A DNA stretch of 64,000 bases from Stanieria cyanosphaera PCC 7437. GTDB lineage: Bacteria > Cyanobacteriota > Cyanobacteriia > Cyanobacteriales > Xenococcaceae. The notes under the pieces are model-generated. The model saw only the letters and a program-made list of their open reading frames with translations, was not told where the DNA came from and searched no databases. Location of the stretch: contig NC_019748.1 of the NCBI RefSeq assembly GCF_000317575.1, positions 1,442,001-1,506,000 on the forward strand, given 5' to 3'. A program made the position numbers and the translations under genes. Below are positions 56,736-64,000 of the stretch, piece after piece; position 1 is the stretch's first letter, and each line of letters opens with the position of its first letter.

Positions 56736-57641
56736 TTAATAAGTTCTTCTAGCAGTAGCAATTCGAGAGATGACACTGGTGAGTAAAACTAATAACACTA
56801 AAATAAAAGCAGCACCCCAAGCTAATTCTTGTTGATTTTTAAACGGTACGATCGCAAAATTATAAACTAAAACTGCTAAGGAAGCAGTAGGTTCTACCAA
56901 CAGATTATTCCAATTCGGCCAATATTGAGTAAAGAGGGCAGTAAACAACAAAGGAGCAGTTTCTCCAGCAGCACGAGCGATGGCTAAGGTTATCCCTGTA
57001 ATAATGGCAGGAATGGCAGCAGGTAAAACTACTTGCAAAACGGTTTGATAATCATTAGCACCAATTCCTACTGATGCTTGTCTCACTTCTTGAGGAACGA
57101 GTTTTAAGGCTTCATCAGTAGTGCGAATAATAATCGGTAGCATCAGAATAGCTAGAGCAAAACCTCCTGCCCACGCAGAATAGGATTTAGTAGTTAATAC
57201 AATAGCACTATAAGCAAATACCCCAATAATAATCGAAGGAACACCACTGAGAACATTGGTAGCAAAACGAATCCATTCGGCTAATTTCCCTTGACTAAAT
57301 TCTGAAAGATAAATTGCTGCCATAATTCCAATTGGTACACTAATGGCTGCCCCAATTCCTACCATAATGACTGTACCAAGGATGGCATTACCAAATCCGC
57401 CTCCTTCTACTAAGGGAGGGGGTGGTAATTCTGTAAAAACCATTGGACTGAGAGAGCTAATTCCTTTGGTTAATAAATAGCTTAAAATAATTAATAAAGG
57501 GATAATTGCCAGAACAGTAAATAAGGTTGCTATTCCTGTCATCACTAGACCAAATAAGGTACGAGGCGACCTAGGATTACGCTTTAGACTGGCAGGATCA
57601 AAAGGATAATCTGGTTGTGATTGAATTAATTCCTGATTCAT
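56736..57641 (-). CDS. pstA: PstA, phosphate ABC transporter permease
   Basis: 301 residues with six membrane helices. The EAA-like loop region DEALKLVPQEVRQASVGIGANDYQTVLQVVLPAA and LARAAGETAPLLF-type segment are conserved in PstA. With PstC it forms the pore of the PstSCAB high-affinity phosphate importer. pstS and pstB are not adjacent here. Downstream is a LOG-like gene instead. Confidence 0.92.
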   Translation of the reverse strand: MNQELIQSQPDYPFDPASLKRNPRSPRTLFGLVMTGIATLFTVLAIIPLLIILSYLLTKGISSLSPMVFTELPPPPLVEGGGFGNAILGTVIMVGIGAAISVPIGIMAAIYLSEFSQGKLAEWIRFATNVLSGVPSIIIGVFAYSAIVLTTKSYSAWAGGFALAILMLPIIIRTTDEALKLVPQEVRQASVGIGANDYQTVLQVVLPAAIPAIITGITLAIARAAGETAPLLFTALFTQYWPNWNNLLVEPTASLAVLVYNFAIVPFKNQQELAWGAAFILVLLVLLTSVISRIATARRTY

Positions 57642-57670
57642 TTTTGCTTAATTTAATTAATAAAATATTT

Positions 57671-58567
57671 TTAAATCTTTTGTAGTCTAGTTACTAATAA
57701 TTGAGCCAAAATATTTACAATCAAAGTAATAGCAAATAATATTAAAGCTGCATACATTAAAGCAGCAACTTGTAAGCCACTAGCTTCAGCAAATTGATTG
57801 GCAAGCAGAGAAGAAATTGTATTAGAAGGAGCAAAAACGGAAGGATTAATGGTATTAGCATTACCAATTAACATCGTGACTGCCATTGTCTCTCCTAAAG
57901 CTCTTCCAAGGGCTAACATAATTCCACCAATAATTCCTGAGGAAGCAGCAGGAACAATGATCTTTAAAATTGCTTCCCAACGAGTTGCTCCTAAACCAAC
58001 TGCTGCCTGTCTTAAGTCAATCGGAACATTAATAATTGCATCTCTAGCAATTGCAGCAATAGTAGGTAAAATCATTACCGATAAAATTAAAGCAGCAGGT
58101 AACATTCCTGGTCCTTTTAACGGCGTAATTTCTTTTAAAAAAGGAATTAAAACAAAAATACCCCACAAACCGTAAACTACACTAGGTACTGCTGCTAATA
58201 ATTCCACTAAAAAAACGATAATTCTTTGAATTTTAGGAGATAAATAATCTTCGCTCAAAAAGATTGCAACTCCTAATCCAATCGGCACGGCAATTAATAA
58301 AGCAATAAAAGAACTGACAACTGTGCCATAAACTGCTGGTAAGACACCATACTGACTATTAACGGGATTCCAACTACTTGAAAATAAAAAGCCTAGTCCA
58401 AATTCAGAAATCGCAGGAACTGCTTGGATAGCAACTTGAATTGTAATCCAAATTAAAATGCCCCCAATGGATAAAGCAAATATTCTGGCTGCCCAGTAAA
58501 AACCTTTATCTAAGGTTCTTTCTATAGGAGAACGTGATTGAATCTTAGTACTTCGATTACCATTCAT
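57671..58567 (-). CDS. pstC: PstC, phosphate ABC transporter permease
   Basis: 298 residues, six membrane helices. INVPIDLRQAAVGLGATRWEAILKIIVPAA and LGRALGETMAVTMLIGN are the PstC signatures. A 29-base gap precedes pstA. It is the first gene of the local operon and has a possible Pho-box repeat about 175-204 bases upstream. The phosphate-binding protein PstS and ATPase PstB must be encoded elsewhere. Confidence 0.93.
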   Translation of the reverse strand: MNGNRSTKIQSRSPIERTLDKGFYWAARIFALSIGGILIWITIQVAIQAVPAISEFGLGFLFSSSWNPVNSQYGVLPAVYGTVVSSFIALLIAVPIGLGVAIFLSEDYLSPKIQRIIVFLVELLAAVPSVVYGLWGIFVLIPFLKEITPLKGPGMLPAALILSVMILPTIAAIARDAIINVPIDLRQAAVGLGATRWEAILKIIVPAASSGIIGGIMLALGRALGETMAVTMLIGNANTINPSVFAPSNTISSLLANQFAEASGLQVAALMYAALILFAITLIVNILAQLLVTRLQKI

Positions 58568-58594
58568 AATAAATTAAAAGTCAAAAGTTAAAAG

Positions 58595-58620
58595 CAGGGG
58601 CGATTCATAAATCGCCCGTA
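58595..58620. repeat. Short GC-rich hairpin repeat
   Basis: AGGGGCGATT...AATCGCCCG forms an imperfect stem around CATA (about 58595-58619). It is the common cyanobacterial extragenic type with GGGGCGA arms, related to the palindrome at 10877. Confidence 0.55.
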
Positions 58621-58741
58621 CAGAAATCAAAAGTTTATCTTGGGGTTTATACCTACCATTAAAATCGCTACAATTTAGCTGTTAGTTTCGATTAATTGTA
58701 TCTTATGTGACAGTTTTTAACTATCAGCTTCTTAGTTATAT

Positions 58742-58771
58742 TTACAACTTAGTAGTTAAGCTTAGGTAAAG
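58742..58771 (-). promoter_or_regulatory. Possible Pho box upstream of pstC
   Basis: Reading the minus strand, CTTTACCT (58771-58764), spacer AAG, then CTTAACTA (58760-58753) and spacer CTA give 8-bp direct repeats in 11-bp phase, like the cyanobacterial PhoB/SphR site (CTTAACCT repeats). The third unit (AGTTGTAA) does not match. Position in front of pstC supports it, but only two of three units fit. Confidence 0.4.
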
Positions 58772-58817
58772 AAAACAAGGGGAACTCAACCAGTTATTTT
58801 TTAGTCTTGGTTACAAA

Positions 58818-58851
58818 ATCGCGCTAGCTGCTGCTACGCAATCACATTTTT
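58818..58851. repeat. Dispersed repeat copy B
   Basis: ATCGCGCTAGCTGCTGCTAC and following bases, 31 of 34 identical to copy A at 51608-51641. Confidence 0.8.
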
Positions 58852-59052
58852 GTTGTCAAATTCATTTTTTAATCGTTCTTAGTATTATTTCAATCAATTA
58901 AAGCTTTAATGAAGAATTAAATAAGTTATTTTTCCTGGGAAAAACATAAGGTATATTAAGCTCAGTTTCTTTACCTTTTTGGGGTATTAATTAATTCTAG
59001 TTGCTAATTAATCCAACTTGTCGCTCAATAAAACAGTCGATTACTGCTAAAC

Positions 59053-60075
59053 ATGATTCAACTGCACAATGCCTTTACTCTCTTCCTCAGTTTATTAGTC
59101 GAGGCAATACCTTTTTTACTTTTGGGGGTTATATTATCAAGTTCTCTGTTATTTTTAACGGATGAACGCAAATTAATTAATAAATTACCAAAAAATCCTT
59201 TTCTGGGAGCTTTAGTGGGTAGTTGTGTTGGTTTTTTGTTTCCTGTGTGTGAGTGTGGAAATGTTCCTGTCGCACGAAGACTGTTAATTAAAGGTGTATC
59301 CCCTGGAGTAGCGGTGGCTTTTTTGTTGGCAGCCCCAACTATTAATCCTGTGGTAATTTGGTCGACTTGGGTGGCTTTTGGTGAACAACCTCAAATTGTA
59401 ATTTTCAGAGTTTTGTTTTCTTTAGCGATCGCAACTTTGATTGGTTTTGTGTTTAGTTGGCAAGTTGATAGCAAGTCGATTTTACAACCAGCTTTAGTAA
59501 GAGTGTTATGGGCAAAAACTTCCGCACTTAAGTTGAGTCGAGAACCTCAATTAGAGAAAGTACCTGTACTGTTACAATCGGGTACTTTTTTATTGGGTCA
59601 GGGTGAAACTTTACCTTTAGATAATTCTTTGCTCGATACTTTACCAAGTTTTACTACTAGCACGACTACTTTATCAAAAAGCCAATTGTTTTTAAATAAT
59701 GTGGTGCAAGAGTTACGAGAATTGGGAGGGATGTTGATCCTCGGAAGTGCGATCGCAGCTACCATTCAAGTGTTTGTTCCCCGTGAATTTATTCTGCATT
59801 TGGGACAAGATACAATTACTTCGATTCTGGCAATGATGTTGCTGGCAGCAGTAGTTTCAATTTGTTCGACGGTTGATTCCTTTTTTGCGCTTTCTTTTGC
59901 TGCTACTTTTACTAGTAGTTCGCTACTGGCTTTTTTAATTTTTGGTCCGATGATTGATATCAAGGGAATTGGTTTGATGTTGTCGATTTTTAAACCAAGA
60001 ATTATTGCTTATATTTTTGCGATCGCAGCCCAACTAACTTTTATTTTTACTTTGATTTATAGTTATTTTTTCTAA
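59053..60075 (+). CDS. YcgR/YraQ-type permease (UPF0718)
   Basis: 340 residues, eight or more hydrophobic segments. VGFLFPVCECGNVPVARRLLIKGVSPGVAVAFLLAAPTINPVVIW is the family signature with its CEC cysteine pair, and the second half has SICSTVDSFFALSFAATF and FGPMIDIKG. Similar proteins (PF03773) include putative metal or organoarsenical permeases. With the next gene it makes the YcgR-YcgQ pair known from Bacillus. The substrate is not established. Confidence 0.8.
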   Translation: MIQLHNAFTLFLSLLVEAIPFLLLGVILSSSLLFLTDERKLINKLPKNPFLGALVGSCVGFLFPVCECGNVPVARRLLIKGVSPGVAVAFLLAAPTINPVVIWSTWVAFGEQPQIVIFRVLFSLAIATLIGFVFSWQVDSKSILQPALVRVLWAKTSALKLSREPQLEKVPVLLQSGTFLLGQGETLPLDNSLLDTLPSFTTSTTTLSKSQLFLNNVVQELRELGGMLILGSAIAATIQVFVPREFILHLGQDTITSILAMMLLAAVVSICSTVDSFFALSFAATFTSSSLLAFLIFGPMIDIKGIGLMLSIFKPRIIAYIFAIAAQLTFIFTLIYSYFF

Positions 60076-60085
60076 TTATTTTTAG

Positions 60086-60877
60086 ATGTTCAATTCATTG
60101 ATTTCTTTGCCAAAGAATAAATCACCCAAGTTTCTGCGTTGGTTAGATATTTTAGTTTTATTGGCTTGGGGTTTGCTACTACTCAAATATTCTGTTACTG
60201 GTCAATATAAATTATTAATCCATCCCAACTACTTTGGCTTAATTGTAGTTAGTAGCATCGTTTTATTGGCTTTAGGTTTATTAAAAACTTTTATATATTG
60301 GCAATCATCTTTAGATACTACTGATAATAACGAACATATTACGCTGTTACCTACTGGCTGGAGTGGAACTTTATTATTACTTGTTGCGATCGCAGGTTTA
60401 ATAATTTCTCCTCGGGTGTTAAATAGCGACACGGCTTTGGCTAGGGGAGTTTCCGACACTTTACCTCTCACTCGTAGCCAACCCCAAACCTTTCGTACTT
60501 CAACCAAACCAGAAGAACGTACCATTATTGATTGGGTAAGAACTTTAAATGCTTATCCTGAACCCGATGCCTATGCTGGACAACCAGCTAATGTAACAGG
60601 GTTTGTGATTCATCTTCCCGAACTTCCTGATAATTATCTGCTTTTATCTCGTTTTATCGTAACTTGTTGTGCAGTAGATGCTTATCCAGTGGGAATTCCA
60701 ATCAAACTTGAAGGCAACCGTACCGCTTATCCTCCCGATAGTTGGCTTACTGTAACAGGAACAATGGGAACTGAAAATTTAACTAGTGCCGAGAGTAAAA
60801 CGACCAAAAGACAACTGGTACTAACCGCCAAAACGATTGAATCAATTCCTACACCAGCAGATCCTTACGATTATTAA
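60086..60877 (+). CDS. YcgQ/TIGR03943-type permease subunit
   Basis: 263 residues. Three N-terminal membrane helices (about 18-37, 52-72 and 90-110) are followed by a soluble periplasmic domain with ANVTGFVIHLPELPDNYLLLSRFIVTCCAVDAYPVG, where the CC pair is characteristic. Starts 10 bases after the permease, so it is in one operon. Family members always accompany the UPF0718 permease, which suggests a two-subunit transporter, possibly for metal. Confidence 0.8.
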   Translation: MFNSLISLPKNKSPKFLRWLDILVLLAWGLLLLKYSVTGQYKLLIHPNYFGLIVVSSIVLLALGLLKTFIYWQSSLDTTDNNEHITLLPTGWSGTLLLLVAIAGLIISPRVLNSDTALARGVSDTLPLTRSQPQTFRTSTKPEERTIIDWVRTLNAYPEPDAYAGQPANVTGFVIHLPELPDNYLLLSRFIVTCCAVDAYPVGIPIKLEGNRTAYPPDSWLTVTGTMGTENLTSAESKTTKRQLVLTAKTIESIPTPADPYDY

Positions 60878-60880
60878 GCT

Positions 60881-62362
60881 ATGATGACGACAAAATTTCC
60901 CTTAATCGATAAAATAGCGGTCGCTTTCATTTTCGCCTTAAGTTTAGTCATCGGCGGATTGTTATGGAGTGAAGCAGCGTGTGAGAATGGTTGTTTGTTT
61001 CACACTGGTCCCAAAGTAAGTAATTTTACCTGGGAAAATAAAGCAATTGGTAGAGAAGAACGCGCTTTTTTGTTGACTTTTAACCGTCCGATGGATCGTG
61101 CTAGTGTAGAAGACAATCTCAGAATTCAACCGCCTTTATCTGGTAAATTTAGTTGGTCGGGGCTAAGACTAGCTTATACTTTAGACAATCCCGCACCCTA
61201 TGGAGAAAATTATTTAATTTCTCTCAAAGGAGCGCAAGAAAGATTTCCTGGAAGCGAACAACTAGGGGAATTAATCCAACCTTTCAGAAGTGAATTTTAC
61301 AGTCGCGATCGCGCTTTTGCCTATTTAGGTTCTCAAGGAGAAGAACGAGGAAGATTAGTTCTTTATAATTGGACACAAAAAACCAAAACTATCTTAACTC
61401 CTCCAGAATTAACGGTTTTTGAGTTTGAACCTTATCCTCAAGGAGATTTAATTTTATTCTCGGCTGCTAAAAGCGAGCTTGGTATGGATGCAGTTAATCA
61501 TTTACAACTCTATACTGTTAACACCGAAGTTATTGCCAATCAAACACCCGAACTTCAATTAATTTTGGATCATCAAGGTTATCAAAACCAAAAATTTGAC
61601 CTCTCTCAAGACGGAAAAATCATTGTGGTTCAACGCATTAACCGTAAAGATCCTACTGATTTTGGTTTATGGTTAATTGAAGAAAATCAAAAACCTCAAC
61701 CAATCCAAAATTCTTCAGGCGGAGATTTTTTAATTGCACCTGATAGCCAAACTCTTGCAGTGGCACAAGGAGAAGGAATTGCTCTTTTGCCATTACAACC
61801 AGATGCTGAACCTTTAGATTTTCTACCTAAATTTGGTCGAGTCGTGAGTTTTGCACCCGATGGCACAGCAGCAGCAATGGTCAATTACAATACCGATAAT
61901 CCTAAATTGAAATATACGCGGTCGCTTTTTTATGTCAACAATCAAGGCATCCAAAAAGAACTGCTCAATACCAAAGGCTCAATTTTGGATTGTCAGTTTA
62001 ATCCCAATGTGACTCATCTCTATTGTTTATTAACCGAACTCAAGCAGGGGGAAGAATATCAGGAACAACCCTATTTAGCAGAAATCAATTTAAAAACTAA
62101 TCAAATTAATCCTTTACTCGCTTTACCAGAATATCAAGATAGTCAAATTAGTATGGCACCCGATGGTTTAGGAGTTTTATTCGACCAAATTTTAACCACA
62201 GAATCTGGGCAGCAAGCGAATTTACCTGCTACTAGTTCAGGAGAAACTATTATTAATAGTCGTTTGTGGTTACTGCTTCCCGCTTCGGAACAAACTAAAG
62301 ACTTTTCCCATCAGTTAGAGGAGTTGCCTTTAATCGGTTTTCATCCTCAATGGTTACCTTAA
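60881..62362 (+). CDS. Membrane-anchored SbsA-like Ig domain plus propeller protein
   Basis: 493 residues. One N-terminal membrane segment (about 12-30) with cysteines just after it (AACENGCLF), then a bacterial Ig-like SbsA domain (about 45-130, FNRPMDRASVEDNLRIQPP), then repeated blades typical of a beta-propeller (KFDLSQDGKIIVVQ, FLIAPDSQTLAVAQ, VVSFAPDGTAAAMV, ISMAPDGLGVLF). Starts 3 bases after the YcgQ-like gene and is probably translated with it. A periplasmic accessory of the permease is inferred. Confidence 0.7.
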   Translation: MMTTKFPLIDKIAVAFIFALSLVIGGLLWSEAACENGCLFHTGPKVSNFTWENKAIGREERAFLLTFNRPMDRASVEDNLRIQPPLSGKFSWSGLRLAYTLDNPAPYGENYLISLKGAQERFPGSEQLGELIQPFRSEFYSRDRAFAYLGSQGEERGRLVLYNWTQKTKTILTPPELTVFEFEPYPQGDLILFSAAKSELGMDAVNHLQLYTVNTEVIANQTPELQLILDHQGYQNQKFDLSQDGKIIVVQRINRKDPTDFGLWLIEENQKPQPIQNSSGGDFLIAPDSQTLAVAQGEGIALLPLQPDAEPLDFLPKFGRVVSFAPDGTAAAMVNYNTDNPKLKYTRSLFYVNNQGIQKELLNTKGSILDCQFNPNVTHLYCLLTELKQGEEYQEQPYLAEINLKTNQINPLLALPEYQDSQISMAPDGLGVLFDQILTTESGQQANLPATSSGETIINSRLWLLLPASEQTKDFSHQLEELPLIGFHPQWLP

Positions 62363-62664
62363 GGATATTTTTGTGACGAACTAGGCGACTTACTGATGAT
62401 TAATGATAGAAAACAAGGGTAGTCCGCAAACCCATCACCTTTAGGCATGGGTTAGGACAACTCGGCAGATGATGACGCGTCATCATCACTTTTATTAAAA
62501 AATTGGATTAGGCTAAAAAATAAGTAAGAATTATAACTTAATTAGTTAGTTATGATTGCAGTTTAAGCAATAGCGATCGCATTCAAACTAATACAGTTGA
62601 TAAACTTACCAGAATTTCTATTAAATAAGAACTAAACTAAAAATTTTAACTGTCTTAGTTCAAG
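62363..62664. other. 302-base spacer with IS200-like hairpin and palindrome
   Basis: Holds the AACCCAT/ATGGGTT hairpin and the 20-bp palindrome described separately, then an AT-rich stretch with a GCGATCGC octamer (62573-62580) before the acetyltransferase gene. No ORF. Confidence 0.6.
62429..62487. repeat. IS200/IS605-type end fragment and 20-bp palindrome
   Basis: AACCCAT (62429-62435) pairs with ATGGGTT (62447-62453) around an inner CCTTTAGG, the usual shape of an IS200/IS605 left end. Fifteen bases later GATGATGACG is followed by its exact complement CGTCATCATC (62468-62487). No transposase is nearby, so this is a remnant or a non-autonomous relative. Confidence 0.6.
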
Positions 62665-63180
62665 ATGATTTTGGAAACTAAACGCCTAATTTTACGAGAG
62701 ATGAATCTCAATGACTTAGACAATCTATTTAAAGTCCTTTCTGACCCTGAAACTATGAAGTTTTATCCAAAACCATGCGATCTCTTTATGACTCAGGCAT
62801 GGATCGAACGAAATATCCAAAGGTATACTCAACAAGGTATTGGATTATGGGGTCTTATTCTTAAGGAAAATAATCAACTGATTGGGGATTGTGGATTAGT
62901 TAGACAAAAAATCGATCATGTTGCAGAAATAGAAATTGGCTACCATGTTCGTCGTGATTTGTGGGGAAGAGGTTTAGCTACAGAAGCAGTGCAAGCTTGT
63001 CGTGATTATGGGTTTAAGCAGTTAGGTTGTAACAAGCTAATTTGCTTAATTCGTCCTGGCAACATAGCTTCTCGTCGGGTAGCAGAGAAAAGTGGAATGC
63101 GTCTGATTAAACAGATACAATGGCACAATCAACCAACCAGTGTTTATGAAATTGAACGCAGTAGTTTTTTAGCCCAATGA
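62665..63180 (+). CDS. GNAT N-acetyltransferase (RimJ/RimL-like)
   Basis: 171 residues. LETKRLILREMNLNDLDNLF is the typical RimL-type opening. EIGYHVRRDLWGRGLATEAVQACRDYGF carries the acetyl-CoA R-x-x-W-G-x-G motif, and LICLIRPGNIASRRVAEKSGM is the C-terminal block. It acetylates an N-terminus or small molecule. Substrate unknown. Single-gene unit. Confidence 0.88.
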   Translation: MILETKRLILREMNLNDLDNLFKVLSDPETMKFYPKPCDLFMTQAWIERNIQRYTQQGIGLWGLILKENNQLIGDCGLVRQKIDHVAEIEIGYHVRRDLWGRGLATEAVQACRDYGFKQLGCNKLICLIRPGNIASRRVAEKSGMRLIKQIQWHNQPTSVYEIERSSFLAQ

Positions 63181-63268
63181 ACCTAATCTTATTTAAAACT
63201 TTTTTTTCGGAACAATTTTCTTAATTCTCACTACAATACGAAAGAGATCTTTGGTGTGAGAGATAACA

Positions 63269-64000
63269 ATGGCAATTCAACTACAACAAGCTTTAGCTGT
63301 CGGAACTTATTTAGTTACTCAACGTTTACGAGGCAGAAAAAAATTTCCTTTAGTTTTAATGCTAGAACCTTTATTTCGTTGTAATTTGGCTTGTTCTGGT
63401 TGTGGTAAAATTCAACATCCTCCAGAAATTCTCAAACAACACCTTTCCCCTGAAGAATGTTTTGCTGCTGTAGAAGAATGTGGTGCGCCAGTAGTTTCTA
63501 TTCCAGGAGGAGAACCTTTATTACATCCTCAAATTGATGAAATTGTTCGAGGATTGGTAGCAAGGAAAAAGTTTGTTTATCTTTGCACTAATGGTTTGTT
63601 GTTAGAAAAAAGCTTAGAGAAATTTGAACCTTCCCCTTATCTTACTTTTAGTGTACATTTAGATGGTTTACAAGCACAACACGATCGCTGCGTAGATCGT
63701 TCTGGAGTTTTTGAGAAAGCCGTAACTGCTATTGTTGCTGCCAAGAATCAAGGATTCCGCGTTACTACTAATACTACTGTTTTTGAAGGAACTGACCCTG
63801 CTCAAATGCAGGAATTTTTTGATTTTCTCGCTAGTCTGGAAATTGATGGGATGATGATTTCTCCTGGTTATAGTTACGAATTAGCACCAGACCAAGATAG
63901 TTTTTTAAAAACAGAACAAACTAAAGCTTTATTCAAACAAATCCTAACTCCTTGGAAATTAGGTCAAAAAAACTGGAATTTTAACCATAATCCTCTCTTT
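63269..64000 (+). CDS. hpnH: HpnH, hopanoid radical SAM protein, 5' part
   Basis: 244 codons up to the window edge, no stop reached. The radical-SAM cysteines are in [11 protein letters not shown] (C38, C42, C45), followed by [23 protein letters not shown] and [13 protein letters not shown], all matching HpnH. HpnH joins adenosine to diploptene to start the side chain of bacteriohopanetetrol. The presence implies hopanoids in this organism. Confidence 0.88.
   Translation, partial: MAIQLQQALAVGTYLVTQRLRGRKKFPLVLMLEPLFRCNLACSGCGKIQHPPEILKQHLSPEECFAAVEECGAPVVSIPGGEPLLHPQIDEIVRGLVARKKFVYLCTNGLLLEKSLEKFEPSPYLTFSVHLDGLQAQHDRCVDRSGVFEKAVTAIVAAKNQGFRVTTNTTVFEGTDPAQMQEFFDFLASLEIDGMMISPGYSYELAPDQDSFLKTEQTKALFKQILTPWKLGQKNWNFNHNPLF

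Larger units (their letters stand above)
58568..59052. other. 485-base spacer between pstC and the permease gene
   Basis: Contains the hairpin repeat (58595-58620), the possible Pho box (58742-58771), and dispersed repeat copy B (58818-58851). No ORF. The last 100 bases, AT-rich, probably carry the promoter of the permease operon. Confidence 0.5.

Overview
This window comes from an AT-rich cyanobacterial chromosome. The evidence is a complete phycobilisome-core operon (apcE-apcA-apcB-apcC), cyanophycinase, Ycf51, a cyanobacterial SufR-type operator, and frequent GCGATCGC (HIP1) octamers in genes and spacers. Gene content and base composition fit a unicellular or colonial, Pleurocapsales/Chroococcales-like species. 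I cannot name the genus from sequence alone.

Layout. 0-1.3 kb: the end of a FAS1-domain gene converging on ftsW. 1.3-6.4 kb: allophycocyanin core genes and the ApcE core-membrane linker, all on the minus strand. 6.6-10.3 kb: sufC-sufD-sufS for Fe-S cluster assembly, preceded by two SufR-like operators but with no sufB or sufR next to them. 10.3-11.2 kb: a gene-free stretch with palindromes, decaying repeats and coding remnants. 11.2-13.3 kb: two type IV pilin-like genes and a membrane-anchored protein of unknown function that has a paralogue at 46.1 kb. 13.4-16.9 kb: an accessory patch with a frameshifted IS4/IS701-type element, an orphan antitoxin, a VapBC-like pair and a frameshifted IS5-type element.

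16.9-27.2 kb is mostly housekeeping: UbiA-type prenyltransferase, an orphan RppA-like response regulator, a peroxiredoxin-like protein, folK, a WecG/TagA glycosyltransferase, dacB, the fatty-acid/phospholipid cluster plsX-fabH-fabD, and a DUF1802 gene. 27.3-41.4 kb holds an EI24/CysZ-like membrane protein, a 1-kb spacer with a candidate small RNA and two tiny ORFs, an SDR, a phytase-esterase-like lipoprotein, a TPR protein, aspS, ycf51, an acidic repeat lipoprotein, hemC, a RelE-like pair whose second gene is frameshifted, recJ with an in-frame palindromic insertion, and a BASS/ACR3-like transporter. 41.4-43.2 kb is an IS605-type element (tnpB/tnpA).

43.3-64 kb carries an SRPBCC protein, a MscS/CmpX-like channel, a UspA protein, folC, a DUF218 protein, cyanophycinase, a two-domain methyltransferase, a GAF-guanylate/adenylate cyclase, two GNATs, a LOG-like protein, pstC-pstA (without pstS/pstB) behind a possible Pho box, a YcgR/YcgQ-like permease pair with an SbsA-like/propeller protein, and the 5' part of hpnH (hopanoid synthesis).

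The most informative observations are the SufR operator pair in front of a sufB-less suf operon, the palindromic repeat inside recJ that shares its architecture with an IS605 end, the pilin-linked paralogous membrane protein family, the candidate small RNA near 28.2 kb, and the frameshifted RelE-like gene. I found no CRISPR array, tRNA or rRNA. I saw nothing that I can firmly call a complete new defence or biosynthetic system.
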